Below, piece by piece: positions 1 to 7,111 of a DNA stretch of 10,556 nucleotides (the stretch's first letter is position 1; each line of letters starts with the position of its first letter). Location of the stretch: NCBI GenBank assembly GCA_046734795.1, contig JBKPRX010000100.1, forward strand, positions 1 through 10,556. The letters run 5' to 3'. The notes beneath the pieces are model-generated. The model was not told where the DNA came from and searched no databases. It saw only the letters and a program-made list of their open reading frames with translations. Origin of the DNA: JBKPRX01 sp046734795. Lineage in GTDB: Bacteria > Actinomycetota > Thermoleophilia > Gaiellales > Gaiellaceae. The position numbers and the translations under genes are program-made.

Positions 1-963
1 GGCTCGAGTCGCATCCGCGTCTGGAGCGCGGGGTGTGCGACCGGCGAGGAGCCCTACACGCTTGCGATGCTGGCGGTCGAGGCGTTCGCGCCGCACGAGC
101 CGCCGGTCGACATCCTCGGAACCGACATCTCCTCAGCGGCCGTGATGGCTGCACGCCACGGTCTCTACCGCGAGCGCTCGGTGCGCGAGCTCGATCCCGA
201 GCGAAGGAGTCGCTACTTCTCGTCTGAGAACGGCAACTACCTCGTCGGCGACCAGCTGCGACGACACGTCCGGCTCGAACGGCACAACCTCACGCGCGAC
301 CCGATTCCGCCGCTCGGCGAGCTCTCGTTCGACCTCGTCGTCTGCCGGAACGTCCTCATCAACTTCGACGTGCACACCGTCGAGCGAATCCTCTCGTCCT
401 TCGAGCGCTGCGTCGTTCAGGGCGGGACGCTCTTGATCGGCCATGCCGACGCGCTCTGCGGCAGTGCGACGCGCCTGACGCGGCGCGCGGTCGAGCGACG
501 CAAGGCGAAGCAGCCGCGGACCACGATCACCCAACGACTGCGCCGGGCGCCGGCGCGGCCGGAGCTCTCCCGCGACGACCTGCTTACGGCCGCGCTCGCG
601 GCCGCCGACTCCGGCAAGACGGGAGAGGCGCTCGAACATTCGACCCGGCTCCTGTCGGTTGATCCGCTCGACGCGGATGCATATTTCGTCCGCGGGCTCG
701 TCGAGCTCGAGAGCGGCGCCGCAGGCGAAGCGGCCGCGACTCTGCGCCGCGCCCTGTACGTCGACCCGACCTTCGCCCTCGCGGCCTTCACGCTCGGGCG
801 CGCACACGACGCTCTCGGCGACATCGACTCGGCCCGCCGTGCCTACGCGCAGGCGCTCCGGTCGATCCAACCGTCCGACGACCGGCACGAGGTGCTGCTC
901 CAGCAGGTCGACCTCAACGACATCGCCGCCGCCTGCCGCGCACGCCTGGCCGTCCTGGGTTGA
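1..963 (+). CDS. CheR-type protein-glutamate methyltransferase with C-terminal TPR tail (5' end cut by window)
   Basis: The reading frame is open from base 1, so the N-terminal CheR helical domain and the start codon lie outside the window; 320 residues are visible. CheR enzymes methylate glutamates of chemoreceptors using S-adenosylmethionine in the cytoplasm. The SAM-binding motif SAGCATGEEPY sits at visible residues 9-19. An acidic residue closes the second strand (GTD, D42), and the CheR signature CRNVLINFD lies near residues 115-123, followed by LLIGHADAL. After a basic linker (about 160-190) come three TPR-like helical pairs (about 192-222, 223-256, 257-290), each ending in a DP or QP turn. 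TPR tails on CheR proteins usually mediate partner binding. It ends one base before the response regulator, so the two are probably one transcript. The family is certain; the receptor target is unknown, and a role other than chemotaxis is possible. Confidence 0.9.
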   Translation, partial: GSSRIRVWSAGCATGEEPYTLAMLAVEAFAPHEPPVDILGTDISSAAVMAARHGLYRERSVRELDPERRSRYFSSENGNYLVGDQLRRHVRLERHNLTRDPIPPLGELSFDLVVCRNVLINFDVHTVERILSSFERCVVQGGTLLIGHADALCGSATRLTRRAVERRKAKQPRTTITQRLRRAPARPELSRDDLLTAALAAADSGKTGEALEHSTRLLSVDPLDADAYFVRGLVELESGAAGEAAATLRRALYVDPTFALAAFTLGRAHDALGDIDSARRAYAQALRSIQPSDDRHEVLLQQVDLNDIAAACRARLAVLG

Positions 964-964
964 G

Positions 965-1681
965 ATGGCCGTAGCGCAGGCAACAATGGCAGGTGTGACG
1001 CCGACGCGAGTGCTCGTCATCGAGGACAGCGACCTCGAACGCGGCATGGCCGCCGACCGCCTCGAGAAGGCGGGCTACGTCGTCTCGACCGCCGCCGACG
1101 GCACCGAGGGAATGCGGCGGCTGTACGAGCTCCATCCAGACATCGTTCTGCTCGACATCGTCCTGCCGGGCATGGACGGTTGGAAGCTGCTCGAGCAGAT
1201 CCGCCAGCTCACCGACGTGCCCGTGATCATGGTCACCGGTCTGAACTCCGAGATCGAGCGCATCCGCGGTCTCCGCGGCGGCGCCGACGACTACATCGGC
1301 AAGCCCTACAGCGCCGCCGAGCTCCTCGCGCGCATCGAAGCCGTGCTCCGGCGAACGGCGACGAAGTCCGCACTGAAGGAGATCTGGGAGGACGACGCCG
1401 TGCGCATCGACTTCACCGCGAGCGAGGTCACCGTGCGCGGCGAGATCGTCACGTTGACGCCACTCGAGTTCCGGCTCCTCGCCACGCTCGCCGAGCATGC
1501 GGGCCAGGTGCTCTCTCGCGATCAACTCCTCGAGCTCGTCTGGGGCGATCCGACGCACCGGACCGGCGACGAGGTGAAGCTCTACATCGGGTATCTCCGC
1601 CGCAAGGTCGAGCGCGATCCCGCCAAGCCCGAGCTGATCGAGACGGTGCGCGGCTTCGGGTATCGCTACAAGAAGCGTTAG
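965..1681 (+). CDS. OmpR/PhoB-family DNA-binding response regulator
   Basis: A 238-residue two-domain regulator that should be phosphorylated by a partner histidine kinase and then bind DNA. The receiver domain (about 14-130) has the acidic pair E20-D21, the phospho-acceptor D64 in LLDIVLPGMDG, switch residue T91 and the conserved K113 in IGKPY. The C-terminal winged-helix domain (about 142-238) has the family features LTPLEFRLL and the terminal ETVRGFGYRYK. Length is normal for the family. The ATG at 965 follows the upstream CheR stop after a single base (TGA-G-ATG), which suggests translational coupling. An in-frame ATG at 986 with AGG five bases upstream is a real alternative and would remove only seven residues before the receiver domain. 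No histidine kinase is in the window, so signal and target genes are unknown. Confidence 0.93.
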   Translation: MAVAQATMAGVTPTRVLVIEDSDLERGMAADRLEKAGYVVSTAADGTEGMRRLYELHPDIVLLDIVLPGMDGWKLLEQIRQLTDVPVIMVTGLNSEIERIRGLRGGADDYIGKPYSAAELLARIEAVLRRTATKSALKEIWEDDAVRIDFTASEVTVRGEIVTLTPLEFRLLATLAEHAGQVLSRDQLLELVWGDPTHRTGDEVKLYIGYLRRKVERDPAKPELIETVRGFGYRYKKR

Positions 1682-1745
1682 CCCTCTTACCGCGTTCACA
1701 CGAAGTGCCGCCTGGCTTCCCCCGCTTCCCAGTCACATTGGATGC

Positions 1746-1949
1746 GTGGCGAGTGTGTGGGACAACCCAGAGACGGAAGCGCAGACGCTGCTCGGACTGG
1801 CGATGCTGCAGGCGGGGCGAGGGCGCCCTGCAGCAGAAGACCTGGCGTCCGATCGCGACGACGAGCGGCCATCGCTCGAGCCGGCTGCCCGCGTGCCTCT
1901 TGCGGTGGGCACGTTGAGGCGCCGGCTCGAGCCGCGTTCTTCCGAGTAG
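1746..1949 (+). CDS. Doubtful small ORF, 67 residues, function unknown
   Basis: This GTG-initiated frame encodes 67 residues and stops 11 bases before the reductase start. I do not recognise the product. The first 25 residues look protein-like (hydrophobic LLGLAMLQAG after an acidic start), while the rest is rich in Arg, Pro and Asp. Many codons end in G or C, but this proves little at such GC content. Only a weak GGA precedes the GTG. It could be a genuine small gene, the remnant of a decayed gene or chance. No signal peptide or convincing membrane segment is visible. Confidence 0.2.
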   Translation: MASVWDNPETEAQTLLGLAMLQAGRGRPAAEDLASDRDDERPSLEPAARVPLAVGTLRRRLEPRSSE

Positions 1950-1952
1950 GAT
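1947..1952 (+). promoter_or_regulatory. Possible -10 element (TAGGAT) or ribosome-binding site for the reductase gene
   Basis: TAGGAT fits the actinobacterial -10 pattern TAnnnT and would place transcription start at about 1959, two bases before the GTG at 1961, giving an essentially leaderless mRNA. No good TTGAC-like -35 lies 16-18 bases upstream. The same bases contain AGGA nine bases before the GTG and could instead serve as a Shine-Dalgarno site. The sequence cannot decide between these. Confidence 0.3.
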
Positions 1953-1960
1953 CCGCCGCC

Positions 1961-2950
1961 GTGGGGCGGTTCAGGGCTTACTTGGTCGAGCACGTCGACG
2001 GCGACGCGCGGCGAGAGTTCCGTGAGTTGTCGGAGGACGACCTCTCTCCCGGCGACGTTGTCGTCAGGGTTGCGTGGTCGAGCGTGAACTACAAGGACGG
2101 GCTCGCGGTCGCGCCGGGCAGCCGGGTGGCGCGGGTCTCGCCGCTCGTACCGGGGATTGATCTCGCCGGCGAGGTCGTCTCGTCGGAGTCGCCGGACTTC
2201 CAAGCCGGCCAGCAGGTCGTAGCGCACGGCTACGACCTCGGCGTCTCGCACTTCGGCGGCTACGCCGAGCTCGCGCGCATGCCGGCGAACTGGGTCGTGC
2301 CGCTTCCCGACACGCTGTCCGTTCGGGACGCCATGGCGATCGGGACGGCCGGCTACACCGCGGCGATGTCCGTGATCGCGCTCGAGGAGAACGGGCTCGC
2401 GGCGGAGCAAGGGCCCGTGCTGGTGCTCGGCGCGTCCGGCGGCGTCGGCGCGACGGCGGTGATGCTCCTCGCGCAGCGCGGGTACGAGGTCGTCGCGAGC
2501 ACGGGCAAGACGGACGAGCACGAGCTGCTCGGGCGCCTTGGCGCAAGCGCAATCCTCTCGCGGGAAGAGACTTCAGGCGAGGGTCGGCCGCTCGAGTCGG
2601 AGCGCTGGGCCGGTTGCGTCGATCCAGCGGGCGGCGCATCGACCGCGTATGCGCTTCGCACGGTTCGCTACGGGGGCGCCGTCGCGACGAGCGGCATGGT
2701 CGGCGGCGCGGAGTTCACGTCGAGCATCTTTCCGTTCATCCTCCGCGGCATCTCGCTTCTCGGCATCGACAGCGTGCAGACGCCGATCGCCCGACGACGC
2801 GAGATCTGGCGGCGGCTCGGCGACGACCTGCGGCCGCAATCCCTCGACGACCTCGTGCGCGAGGTGCCGTTCGAGGGAGTCGACGCGGCGCTCGACACGG
2901 CGCTCCGCGGCGAGAGCGTCGGCCGCGTCGTCGTTCGCGTCGGCGGCTAG
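1961..2950 (+). CDS. YhdH/AcuI-family NADPH-dependent enoyl/acrylyl-CoA reductase (zinc-independent MDR)
   Basis: A 329-residue member of the medium-chain dehydrogenase/reductase superfamily, close to the usual length of the YhdH/AcuI subfamily (about 325). AcuI reduces acrylyl-CoA to propionyl-CoA with NADPH, in dimethylsulfoniopropionate or 3-hydroxypropionate metabolism; others are annotated as quinone oxidoreductases. Visible features are SSVNYKD (40-46), VPGIDLAG (63-70), the nucleotide-binding loop GASGGVG (157-163), STGK (180-183) fitting NADPH phosphate binding, and the subfamily-typical FILRGISLLGIDSV (259-272). Zinc ligands are absent, as expected. I chose the GTG at 1961 because the homologous N-terminus (FRAYLVE) begins there; the frame upstream is unlike the family. 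The gene is monocistronic and convergent with the ligase gene (stops 13 bases apart). The exact substrate is not certain from sequence. Confidence 0.88.
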   Translation: MGRFRAYLVEHVDGDARREFRELSEDDLSPGDVVVRVAWSSVNYKDGLAVAPGSRVARVSPLVPGIDLAGEVVSSESPDFQAGQQVVAHGYDLGVSHFGGYAELARMPANWVVPLPDTLSVRDAMAIGTAGYTAAMSVIALEENGLAAEQGPVLVLGASGGVGATAVMLLAQRGYEVVASTGKTDEHELLGRLGASAILSREETSGEGRPLESERWAGCVDPAGGASTAYALRTVRYGGAVATSGMVGGAEFTSSIFPFILRGISLLGIDSVQTPIARRREIWRRLGDDLRPQSLDDLVREVPFEGVDAALDTALRGESVGRVVVRVGG

Positions 2951-2963
2951 CGCTCGTCGACGA

Positions 2964-4520
2964 CTAGGCGGGCGCCGGCCGCTTCGCGCGCTCGCGGAGC
3001 TCGAACTTCTTGACCTTGCCCGTAGACGTCTTCGGCAGCTCGCCGAACTCGATCTCGCGCGGCATCTTGAAGCCCGCGAGCGACTGCCGCACGAACGCGA
3101 GGAGCTCGTCCTCCGTGAGCTCCGCGCCGTCGCGCAGCGTCGCAAACGCCTTCGGGCGCTCACCCCACTTTTCGTCCGGGACCGCGACGACCGCGACCTC
3201 GAGCACGTCCGGATGCCGCGAGACGGCTTGCTCCACCTCGATGGTGGAGATGTTCTCGCCGCCGGAGATGATGATGTCCTTCGCACGGTCGCGGATCTCG
3301 ATGTAGCCGTCGGGGTGCATCACCGCGAGGTCACCCGAGTGGAACCAGCCTCCGCGGAACGCGGTCGCCGTCGCCTCGGGATCGTCGAAGTAGCCCTTCA
3401 TCGTGATGTTGCCGCGCATCACGACCTCGCCCATCGTCTCGGCGTCCGCAGGAACGTCGCGCATCTCTTCGTCGACGACACGAACCAGCTCCGCCGTCGT
3501 GTGGCTGACGCCTTGTCGCGACTTCAAGGTCGCACGCTCGTTGGCAGAGCGCTCGTTCCACTCGGGCTTCCAGTCGCACGTCGTCACCGGGCCGTAGGTC
3601 TCGGTCAGCCCGTAGACGTGCGTGATGTCGAAGCCAAGCTGTTCGGTTCGCTCGATCAGCGACGGTGACGGCGGCGCGCCGCCCGTCGCGATTCGAACCA
3701 GATGATCCAGCCGGTGCGCTGCAGGATCCTCGGCCACCATCACGAGCACCGTCGGCGCGCCGTTGAAATGCGTGACGCGCTCGCGATCCAGAAGCTCCCA
3801 GACGAGCCCCGGGTCGACCTTGCGCAGACACACGTGCCGCCCGCCGGCAGCCGTGACGCCCCACGTGAAGCACCAGCCGTTGCAGTGGAACATCGGCAGC
3901 GTCCACAGGAACGTCGAGCTCGGGTCGAGCCGTCCGTGCGCGACCGTCGCGAGCGCGTTCAGATACGCGCCCCGGTGCGTGTACATCACGCCTTTCGGTC
4001 GTCCGGTCGTGCCGCTCGTGTAGTTGATCGAGATCGTGTCGAGCTCGTCTTCGAGCCGCCACTCCGGCTCGGAGTCGCCAGCGCCGTCGATGAACTCGTC
4101 GTAGTCGCCGTCGCCGCTCTCGCGACAGACGAGCACGCGCTCGACCGGCGGGTCCGGCACGAGGTCGCGCAACGACTCGTCCACGACGAGCATCCGCGAG
4201 CCCGAATGCCGGAGGATGTAGTCGATCTCCTCGGCATGCAGCCGCGTGTTGATCGCGACGAGCACGCCGCCTGCCCAGGGCAAGCCAAAGTGCGCCTCGA
4301 GAAGCTCGGGCACATTCGGCGCCAGGAAGGCGACGCGCTCGCCATGCCGCAGCCCCCACTCCTGGAGCGCAAGTGCGAGGAGGCGCGTGCGCTCTCGCGT
4401 CTCCGCCCACGTAAAGCGACGGTCACCATCGACAACTGCCACACGATCACGGTGGACATACGCCGTCCGCTCGAGGAACGAGACCGGCGTCAGCTTCGAG
4501 ACGTAGATCTCGTCGCTCAT
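2964..4520 (-). CDS. AMP-forming acyl-CoA synthetase (medium-chain / DmdB-like branch)
   Basis: A 518-residue ANL-superfamily ligase that converts a carboxylic acid, ATP and CoA to acyl-CoA via an acyl-adenylate. Core motifs are intact: phosphate loop YTSGTTGRPKG (168-178), adenine motif VYGLTE (302-307), ribose-binding D397 in GWFHSGD, hinge region RDRAKDIIISGGENIS (410-425) and catalytic lysine K502 in PKTSTGK. MFHCNGW (210-216) and the GPVTTCDWKPEW stretch are typical of the branch holding plant acyl-activating enzymes, medium-chain ligases and methylmercaptopropionate-CoA ligase DmdB. The start ATG at 4520 overlaps the stop of the upstream oxidoreductase by four bases (ATGA), with a GGTGG stretch just upstream. 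An in-frame extension to 4796 runs inside the previous gene and is rejected. It is the last gene of the four-gene minus-strand operon. The acid substrate is unknown. Confidence 0.93.
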   Translation of the reverse strand: MSDEIYVSKLTPVSFLERTAYVHRDRVAVVDGDRRFTWAETRERTRLLALALQEWGLRHGERVAFLAPNVPELLEAHFGLPWAGGVLVAINTRLHAEEIDYILRHSGSRMLVVDESLRDLVPDPPVERVLVCRESGDGDYDEFIDGAGDSEPEWRLEDELDTISINYTSGTTGRPKGVMYTHRGAYLNALATVAHGRLDPSSTFLWTLPMFHCNGWCFTWGVTAAGGRHVCLRKVDPGLVWELLDRERVTHFNGAPTVLVMVAEDPAAHRLDHLVRIATGGAPPSPSLIERTEQLGFDITHVYGLTETYGPVTTCDWKPEWNERSANERATLKSRQGVSHTTAELVRVVDEEMRDVPADAETMGEVVMRGNITMKGYFDDPEATATAFRGGWFHSGDLAVMHPDGYIEIRDRAKDIIISGGENISTIEVEQAVSRHPDVLEVAVVAVPDEKWGERPKAFATLRDGAELTEDELLAFVRQSLAGFKMPREIEFGELPKTSTGKVKKFELRERAKRPAPA

Positions 4521-5506
4521 GCGGCCACCAACTCGGCGACGCGCGCGAACCGCTCGAGCTCGGTCGGGATGTCGCCGTGCGGCTGATAGGCGATCTCGGT
4601 CACGCCGCGCTCCGCGAGCGCGTCGATTCGCTGCCGAAGCTCGCTTTCGGTTCCGGTCAGCGACAGGTCGCGAAGCGCCTGCCACGAACCCGCCTCCCAA
4701 CCCGCGTCGTCGTGCTCGTTCATATGGATCAGATGTCCTTTGTGGATCTCGACGTGACGCGTCCGCTCGCCCGCGGCCTCCATCGACTCGCGCCACGCGG
4801 TTCCGCCCGGCAGCGCGTCGACCGCGTCAGCGCCGCCGCGCTCGTACTGCGCGTGGTAGACGACCGCGAGCGCCGGACCCGCTGCAGCGCGCACGCGTTC
4901 CGAGTCGGCGTCTTCGTCTTCGTCGAGCACGGTGCCGAAGCGCAAGGCCGCCTTCCACTCCGGCCCTCCTTCGAGGGGCGGCCCTGCGGAGAAGATTCCG
5001 TCGCCGAGCTCTTCCGCGACCGCGAGCCCTTTCGGCCCTTCGGCGCCGACGAGGATCGGCACCTCGATCGGCCGCTCCGGCGCGAAGCCCTCCGGGTGGC
5101 TCATGCGGATTGCCTTTCCCTCCCACTCCACGTCGTCGCCGCGCAGGAGCCCGCGCACAGCCGCGATGTACTCGCGCACGTACGTCCACTTGAGCGGCCG
5201 CTGGCCCATCGTGAGCCGACCCGTGAAGCCCGACCCGATGCCGACGGCCACGCGACCCGGCGCGAGGTGAGCGAGTGTCGCGATCGCGGCCGCGTTCACC
5301 ATCGGGTGCCGCAAGTGCGGGATCAGGACGCCGGGCCCGATGCCGATGCGCGATGTGCGTTCCGCCGCCCGCGCAAGCGTCATCCAGACATCGGGATACA
5401 GCGCGGGCGAGTCGTAGCACCACGCGCGCTTGTAGCCGAGCCGCTCGGCGACGACGATGTGCTCCGGCGTGTCGAGCGCCGTCGCGAACGCGCAGGAGAT
5501 CTGCAT
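4517..5506 (-). CDS. Luciferase-like (LLM) flavin- or F420-dependent oxidoreductase
   Basis: A 329-residue TIM-barrel protein of the bacterial luciferase-like family. Members use FMNH2 for monooxygenation or coenzyme F420 for hydride transfer. Typical features are RIGIGPGVLIPHLRHP (53-68), the LAPGRVAVGIGSG turn (81-93), KWTYVREYIAAVRGLL (106-121), and PILVGAEGPKGLAVAEELGDG (150-170), the usual phosphate-binding end of the barrel. The length is normal. The ATG at 5506 is chosen because the family N-terminus (QISCAF) starts there; no strong Shine-Dalgarno is visible, and the gene starts eight bases after the GMC gene stop, so it probably depends on coupling. It overlaps the ligase start by four bases. 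Between an alcohol dehydrogenase and an acid-activating ligase, an aldehyde- or ketone-oxidising role is attractive but inferred. Cofactor choice cannot be read with certainty. Confidence 0.88.
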   Translation of the reverse strand: MQISCAFATALDTPEHIVVAERLGYKRAWCYDSPALYPDVWMTLARAAERTSRIGIGPGVLIPHLRHPMVNAAAIATLAHLAPGRVAVGIGSGFTGRLTMGQRPLKWTYVREYIAAVRGLLRGDDVEWEGKAIRMSHPEGFAPERPIEVPILVGAEGPKGLAVAEELGDGIFSAGPPLEGGPEWKAALRFGTVLDEDEDADSERVRAAAGPALAVVYHAQYERGGADAVDALPGGTAWRESMEAAGERTRHVEIHKGHLIHMNEHDDAGWEAGSWQALRDLSLTGTESELRQRIDALAERGVTEIAYQPHGDIPTELERFARVAELVAA

Positions 5507-5514
5507 CGCGCCAG

Positions 5515-7089
5515 TTAAGCTGTCACGGTCTCGGCCACGGCTGAGGTTCGCCCACGTACGAGATCGGCACCACGCTCCGCGACCATGATCGTCGGCGCGT
5601 TTGTGTTGCCGCGCGGGACGGTCGGCATCACCGACGCGTCGATCACGCGCAGCCCCTCGATCCCGAGCAAGCGCAGCTCGTCGTCGACGACCCCGCCCAT
5701 CGAGCACGTGCCGACCGGGTGGTAGAGCGTCTGCATCTTCGCCCGGATGTACGCGGCGATGTCCTCGTCCGACGAGGAGGCCGGCGGCTCGTAGCCCCGG
5801 CGGCGATACCGCTCGAGCGGCGCTTGGTCGCCGATCTCAACCGCGAGCCGTACGCCTGCGACGAGCGCTTCGAGATCGCCCGGCGCGGAGAGGTAGTTGT
5901 GCCGAATCGCCGGCTTCGCGGTGGGATCCTTCGAGACGAGCTTCAGGTCGCCGACGCTCTGCGGCGCCACGAGACAGGGCCCAAATGTGTAGCCGTGACC
6001 GGGCGGCTCGACGAGGCCTTCCTCGATGAACATCGCCGGCGCTGCGTGGAACTGGATGTCCGGCGCCGGCAAGTCGTCGCGTGAGCGCCAGAAGAGCCCG
6101 CCCTCGGCGATGTTGGACGTCAACGGCCCCTGCCCTTGCATGAAGAGCGCGAGGTTCTCCTCCGTCTCGACCTCGAAGAGCGCGATCGGCTCGTCCGTCG
6201 TCCACGTGAGGCCCGCAGCCGGATGGTCCTGCAGGTTCTCGCCGACCGGGAGGTCGGCAACGACCTCGATCCCGAGCGCACGAAGGTGTTCCGCCGGGCC
6301 GATGCCCGACAGCATCAGAAGCTGCGGCGAGTTGTACGCGCCCGCGCTCAAAATCACTTCGTTGTGCGCCTTGAACGTCCGCGTCTCGCCCTCGACGATT
6401 GCTTCGACGCCTGCGGCGCGTCCGTTCTCCACGAGGACACGCGTCGCAAGCGCGCCGACGACGATCTCGAGGTTCTCGCGGTCCCGCGCCGGCGCGAGGT
6501 AACCGGCCGCCGCGCTACAGCGCATGCCGTTTCGGCACGTCACCTGGTAGTAACCGACTCCGTCCTGCTTCGCGCCGTTGAAGTCGTCATTCGGCTCGAT
6601 GCCGGCCTCTCGCGCAGCAGCGACGAAAGCGTCGACGAGCGGATTCTTCGACCGTCCCTCCGAGACCGCGAGCGGCCCGTCGACGCCGTGGTATTCGTCC
6701 TCTCCGCGCTCGTTGTCCTCGGCGCGCTTGAAGTACGGCAGGACGTCGTCGTAGCCCCAGCCGCGCAGGCCGCGGTCGGCCCACCCGTCGTAGTCGACGC
6801 GGTTGCCGCGGATGTAGACCATCGCGTTCATCGACGAGCTGCCGCCGAGCATGCGCCCGCGCGGCAAGTAGATCTGGCGGTCGTCGGCGTGCGGCTCGGG
6901 CTCGGTCGCGTAGTCCCAGTCGAGTGGCGTGCGGAAGAGCTTCGAGAACGCAGCCGGCACGAAGATTGCTTCCTCGGTGTCGAGCGGGCCCGCTTCGAGC
7001 AGAAGCACGCTCACGTTGGGGTCGTCTGTCAGACGGCGCGCGAGCACACACCCCGCGGATCCGCCGCCGACGATCACGTAGTCGAACAT
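5515..7089 (-). CDS. GMC-family FAD-dependent alcohol dehydrogenase (choline dehydrogenase-like)
   Basis: A 524-residue GMC flavoprotein that oxidises an alcohol to an aldehyde and passes electrons to a quinone or other acceptor. The dinucleotide-binding motif VGGGSAG (7-13) opens the protein, with the second acidic contact in LLEAG (E32). GMC signature 1 is at GRMLGGSSSMNAMVYIRG (78-95) and signature 2 at GAYNSPQLLMLSGIG (250-264). The C-terminal active site has H457 in LYHPVGTCSMG and N497 in GNTNAPT, the catalytic His/Asn pair of this family. No signal peptide is present; the protein starts directly at the FAD fold and is probably cytoplasmic or peripheral. Resemblance is to choline dehydrogenase and AlkJ-like alcohol dehydrogenases, but no betaine genes are near, so I do not call it betA. 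It follows the R2-like oxidase after 22 bases and has the best ribosome-binding site in the window. Confidence 0.94.
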   Translation of the reverse strand: MFDYVIVGGGSAGCVLARRLTDDPNVSVLLLEAGPLDTEEAIFVPAAFSKLFRTPLDWDYATEPEPHADDRQIYLPRGRMLGGSSSMNAMVYIRGNRVDYDGWADRGLRGWGYDDVLPYFKRAEDNERGEDEYHGVDGPLAVSEGRSKNPLVDAFVAAAREAGIEPNDDFNGAKQDGVGYYQVTCRNGMRCSAAAGYLAPARDRENLEIVVGALATRVLVENGRAAGVEAIVEGETRTFKAHNEVILSAGAYNSPQLLMLSGIGPAEHLRALGIEVVADLPVGENLQDHPAAGLTWTTDEPIALFEVETEENLALFMQGQGPLTSNIAEGGLFWRSRDDLPAPDIQFHAAPAMFIEEGLVEPPGHGYTFGPCLVAPQSVGDLKLVSKDPTAKPAIRHNYLSAPGDLEALVAGVRLAVEIGDQAPLERYRRRGYEPPASSSDEDIAAYIRAKMQTLYHPVGTCSMGGVVDDELRLLGIEGLRVIDASVMPTVPRGNTNAPTIMVAERGADLVRGRTSAVAETVTA

Positions 7090-7094
7090 GTCGA

Positions 7095-7101
7095 CCCTCC
7101 T
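7095..7101 (-). promoter_or_regulatory. Strong ribosome-binding site (AGGAGGG) of the GMC dehydrogenase gene
   Basis: On the minus strand AGGAGGG lies five bases before the ATG at 7089, inside the 22-base gap after the R2-like oxidase stop. It fixes the GMC start and suggests independent strong initiation for this second operon gene, unlike the others, which rely on overlap or close spacing. Confidence 0.75.
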
Positions 7102-7111
7102 CTCGGTGGGT

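Larger units (their letters stand above)
1682..1960. other. 279-base gap between response regulator and reductase genes
   Basis: I see no RNA gene, no clear rho-independent terminator (no GC hairpin followed by a T run) and no repeat here. The only coding candidate is the small + strand ORF at 1746-1949. The frame of the downstream reductase also stays open back to 1742, but its translation is rich in Arg, Ala and Cys and lacks similarity to the family, so I regard that as an accidental high-GC extension. The 3' end of the gap carries a possible promoter for the reductase gene. Confidence 0.5.

Noticed and set aside
133..1047. Long antisense ORFs opposite the CheR and response regulator genes, and similar long frames opposite the other genes
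   Set aside because: Their translations are Arg/Ala/Ser-rich with no recognisable motifs, as expected for shadow frames in high-GC DNA, while the opposite strand carries intact conserved domains.
1742..1960. Extension of the YhdH/AcuI frame to an ATG at 1742
   Set aside because: The 73 extra residues are Arg/Ala/Cys-rich and unlike any MDR N-terminus; the family start matches the GTG at 1961.
2954..2963. Ten-base perfect palindrome TCGTCGACGA in the gap between the convergent genes
   Set aside because: It has no loop and no T run, so it is not a credible terminator; such CG/TCGA-rich palindromes are expected by chance in GC-rich DNA.
4521..4796. N-terminal extension of the acyl-CoA ligase frame to an ATG at 4796
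   Set aside because: It lies wholly inside the luciferase-like gene, is Arg/Ala-rich and unlike ligase N-termini; the ATGA overlap at 4517-4520 gives a natural start.
5507..5707. N-terminal extension of the luciferase-like gene to 5707
   Set aside because: It overlaps the conserved C-terminus of the GMC dehydrogenase and does not resemble the family, whose N-terminus begins at 5506.
5515..7089. Calling the GMC gene betA (choline dehydrogenase)
   Set aside because: No betaine aldehyde dehydrogenase, BetI or choline transporter is nearby; GMC substrate specificity cannot be read from these motifs.
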